DNA from: Bacteroidota bacterium
Lineage (GTDB): Bacteria; Bacteroidota; Ignavibacteria; SZUA-365; JAADGX01
Direction of reading: 5' to 3'
Assembly (NCBI GenBank): GCA_027021285.1
Contig: JALUUP010000444.1
Location: forward strand, 1 to 7,362
DNA: 7,362 bases
The position numbers were made by a program, and so were the translations under genes. Positions 6,869-7,362 of the stretch are shown one piece after another. Numbering within the stretch: position 1 is the stretch's first letter; every line of letters starts with the position of its first letter. The notes beneath the pieces are model-generated. The model was given only the letters and a program-made list of their open reading frames with translations. It searched no databases and was not told the DNA's origin.

Positions 6869-7203
6869 ACGCAATCGTACTGCTGTTCAGAAGACACGAT
6901 GAACGAATCGCAGGTAAACCGCGGTTGGATCGAATTTCCTACAGCTGGTGTCGGACAGAGCGAAACGAAGGGCATACCAATACAAAGAGAGCAGTACAAC
7001 AGGTCTTTAATTCGAATTGTGAAAGAAGATTGTGGTTTTGTAGCTCTGGTGCTATATCACTCGCTCTTTATTCCGGTACGTTCTGCATGTCCATTTCTTC
7101 TCCGGCGCGGCAGGACATGAACGATCGAGTAATTAAGTTAGGGGATCATGCAATACTGTGCAACTAGATTTTCCATTAGGGCAATTTAGGATGATTAAGT
7201 ATT
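6869..7203. other. Intergenic region without a convincing gene
   Basis: This stretch is AT-richer than the genes around it. It should contain the promoter of the NlpC/P60 gene on the minus strand, but I could not find a good -35/-10 pair; the best candidate near 6985-7005 is weak. A perfect 10-base palindrome AATTCGAATT lies at 7009-7018 and could be an operator, although a dyad this short can be chance. The two plus-strand frames open here (from 6899 and from 6925) overlap each other, lack ribosome sites and give compositions unlike known proteins. Confidence 0.5.
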
Positions 7204-7362
7204 TTAAGGTGACAGACCGGGCGCGGTTTTCGTCGCGAGTATCTGCTTTTCCGTAACAACGGGGTCCGCACACACCTTGAATACACCCATATCGTCTACC
7301 CCGAATACTCTTTCAACCTGACTCACTACAAGAAGACACCTGATCATGGACTTGAAATCAAC
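7204..7362 (-). other. Possible partial ORF at the right edge, orientation undecided
   Basis: On the minus strand the frame is open from the window edge to a TAA at 7204-7206 (52 codons, ending TKTAPGLSP). It has many G-starting codons, as expected for the C-terminus of a gene entering from the right. On the plus strand the same codon register is open from 7213 to the edge (50 codons). It gives a peptide rich in aromatic residues with C-ending codons (AAC, TAC, ATC, GTC) but no ATG, GTG or TTG start, and a TGA stands directly before it. Only one can be the main coding strand. The plus reading, if real, would be a 5'-truncated or frameshifted remnant. No family was recognised in either. Confidence 0.3.

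Noticed and set aside
6899..7167. Two overlapping plus-strand frames of 73 and 80 codons upstream of the NlpC/P60 gene
   Set aside because: They overlap each other in different frames, lack ribosome sites and have non-protein-like composition; the region is better read as intergenic.

Overview
The window looks like an ordinary chromosomal stretch from a Gram-negative bacterium of moderate GC content. It encodes an outer-membrane assembly factor (BamA) with a signal peptide, two lipoproteins with clear lipoboxes, and undecaprenyl diphosphate synthase. Several details fit the Bacteroidota/Chlorobi/Ignavibacteria side of the FCB group: the uppS-bamA adjacency with overlapping ends, the SYSGRW variant in UppS, the KKWWKF stretch in BamA, and a TAnnTTT-like -10 region upstream of the tRNA. 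This placement is an inference from family features and not a firm identification. No insertion sequence, prophage, CRISPR array or defence cassette is visible.

Left half, all on the minus strand (read right to left): tRNA-Phe(GAA) with a good promoter; a PcaF-like thiolase; triosephosphate isomerase (tpiA); undecaprenyl diphosphate synthase (uppS); and the first 222 codons of bamA, which runs off the left edge. uppS and bamA overlap by 20 bases and are probably translationally coupled. Together they link synthesis of the cell-wall and O-antigen lipid carrier to outer-membrane protein insertion. The thiolase and tpiA are housekeeping central-metabolism genes in the same orientation. Whether all four share one transcript cannot be settled from sequence.

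Right half: on the plus strand, divergent from the tRNA, lies an M28-family metallopeptidase with four predicted membrane segments, two of them between metal ligands of the catalytic core. It is followed by a small lipoprotein with an LEA type 2 (WHy)-like domain and a strong ribosome binding site. A GC-rich hairpin flanked by A/T tracts then serves as a bidirectional terminator between this pair and a convergent NlpC/P60 lipoprotein on the minus strand, probably a peptidoglycan hydrolase.

Right edge: about 335 bases (6869-7203) are AT-richer and hold no convincing gene. The last 159 bases are open on both strands. The minus reading could be the C-terminus of a gene entering from the right. 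The plus reading has strikingly coding-like codons but no start codon. The most interesting points are the membrane hairpin inside the M28 catalytic domain, the choice of start for that gene beside the divergent tRNA promoter, a 22-codon mini-ORF just before the LEA lipoprotein, and the ambiguous right edge.
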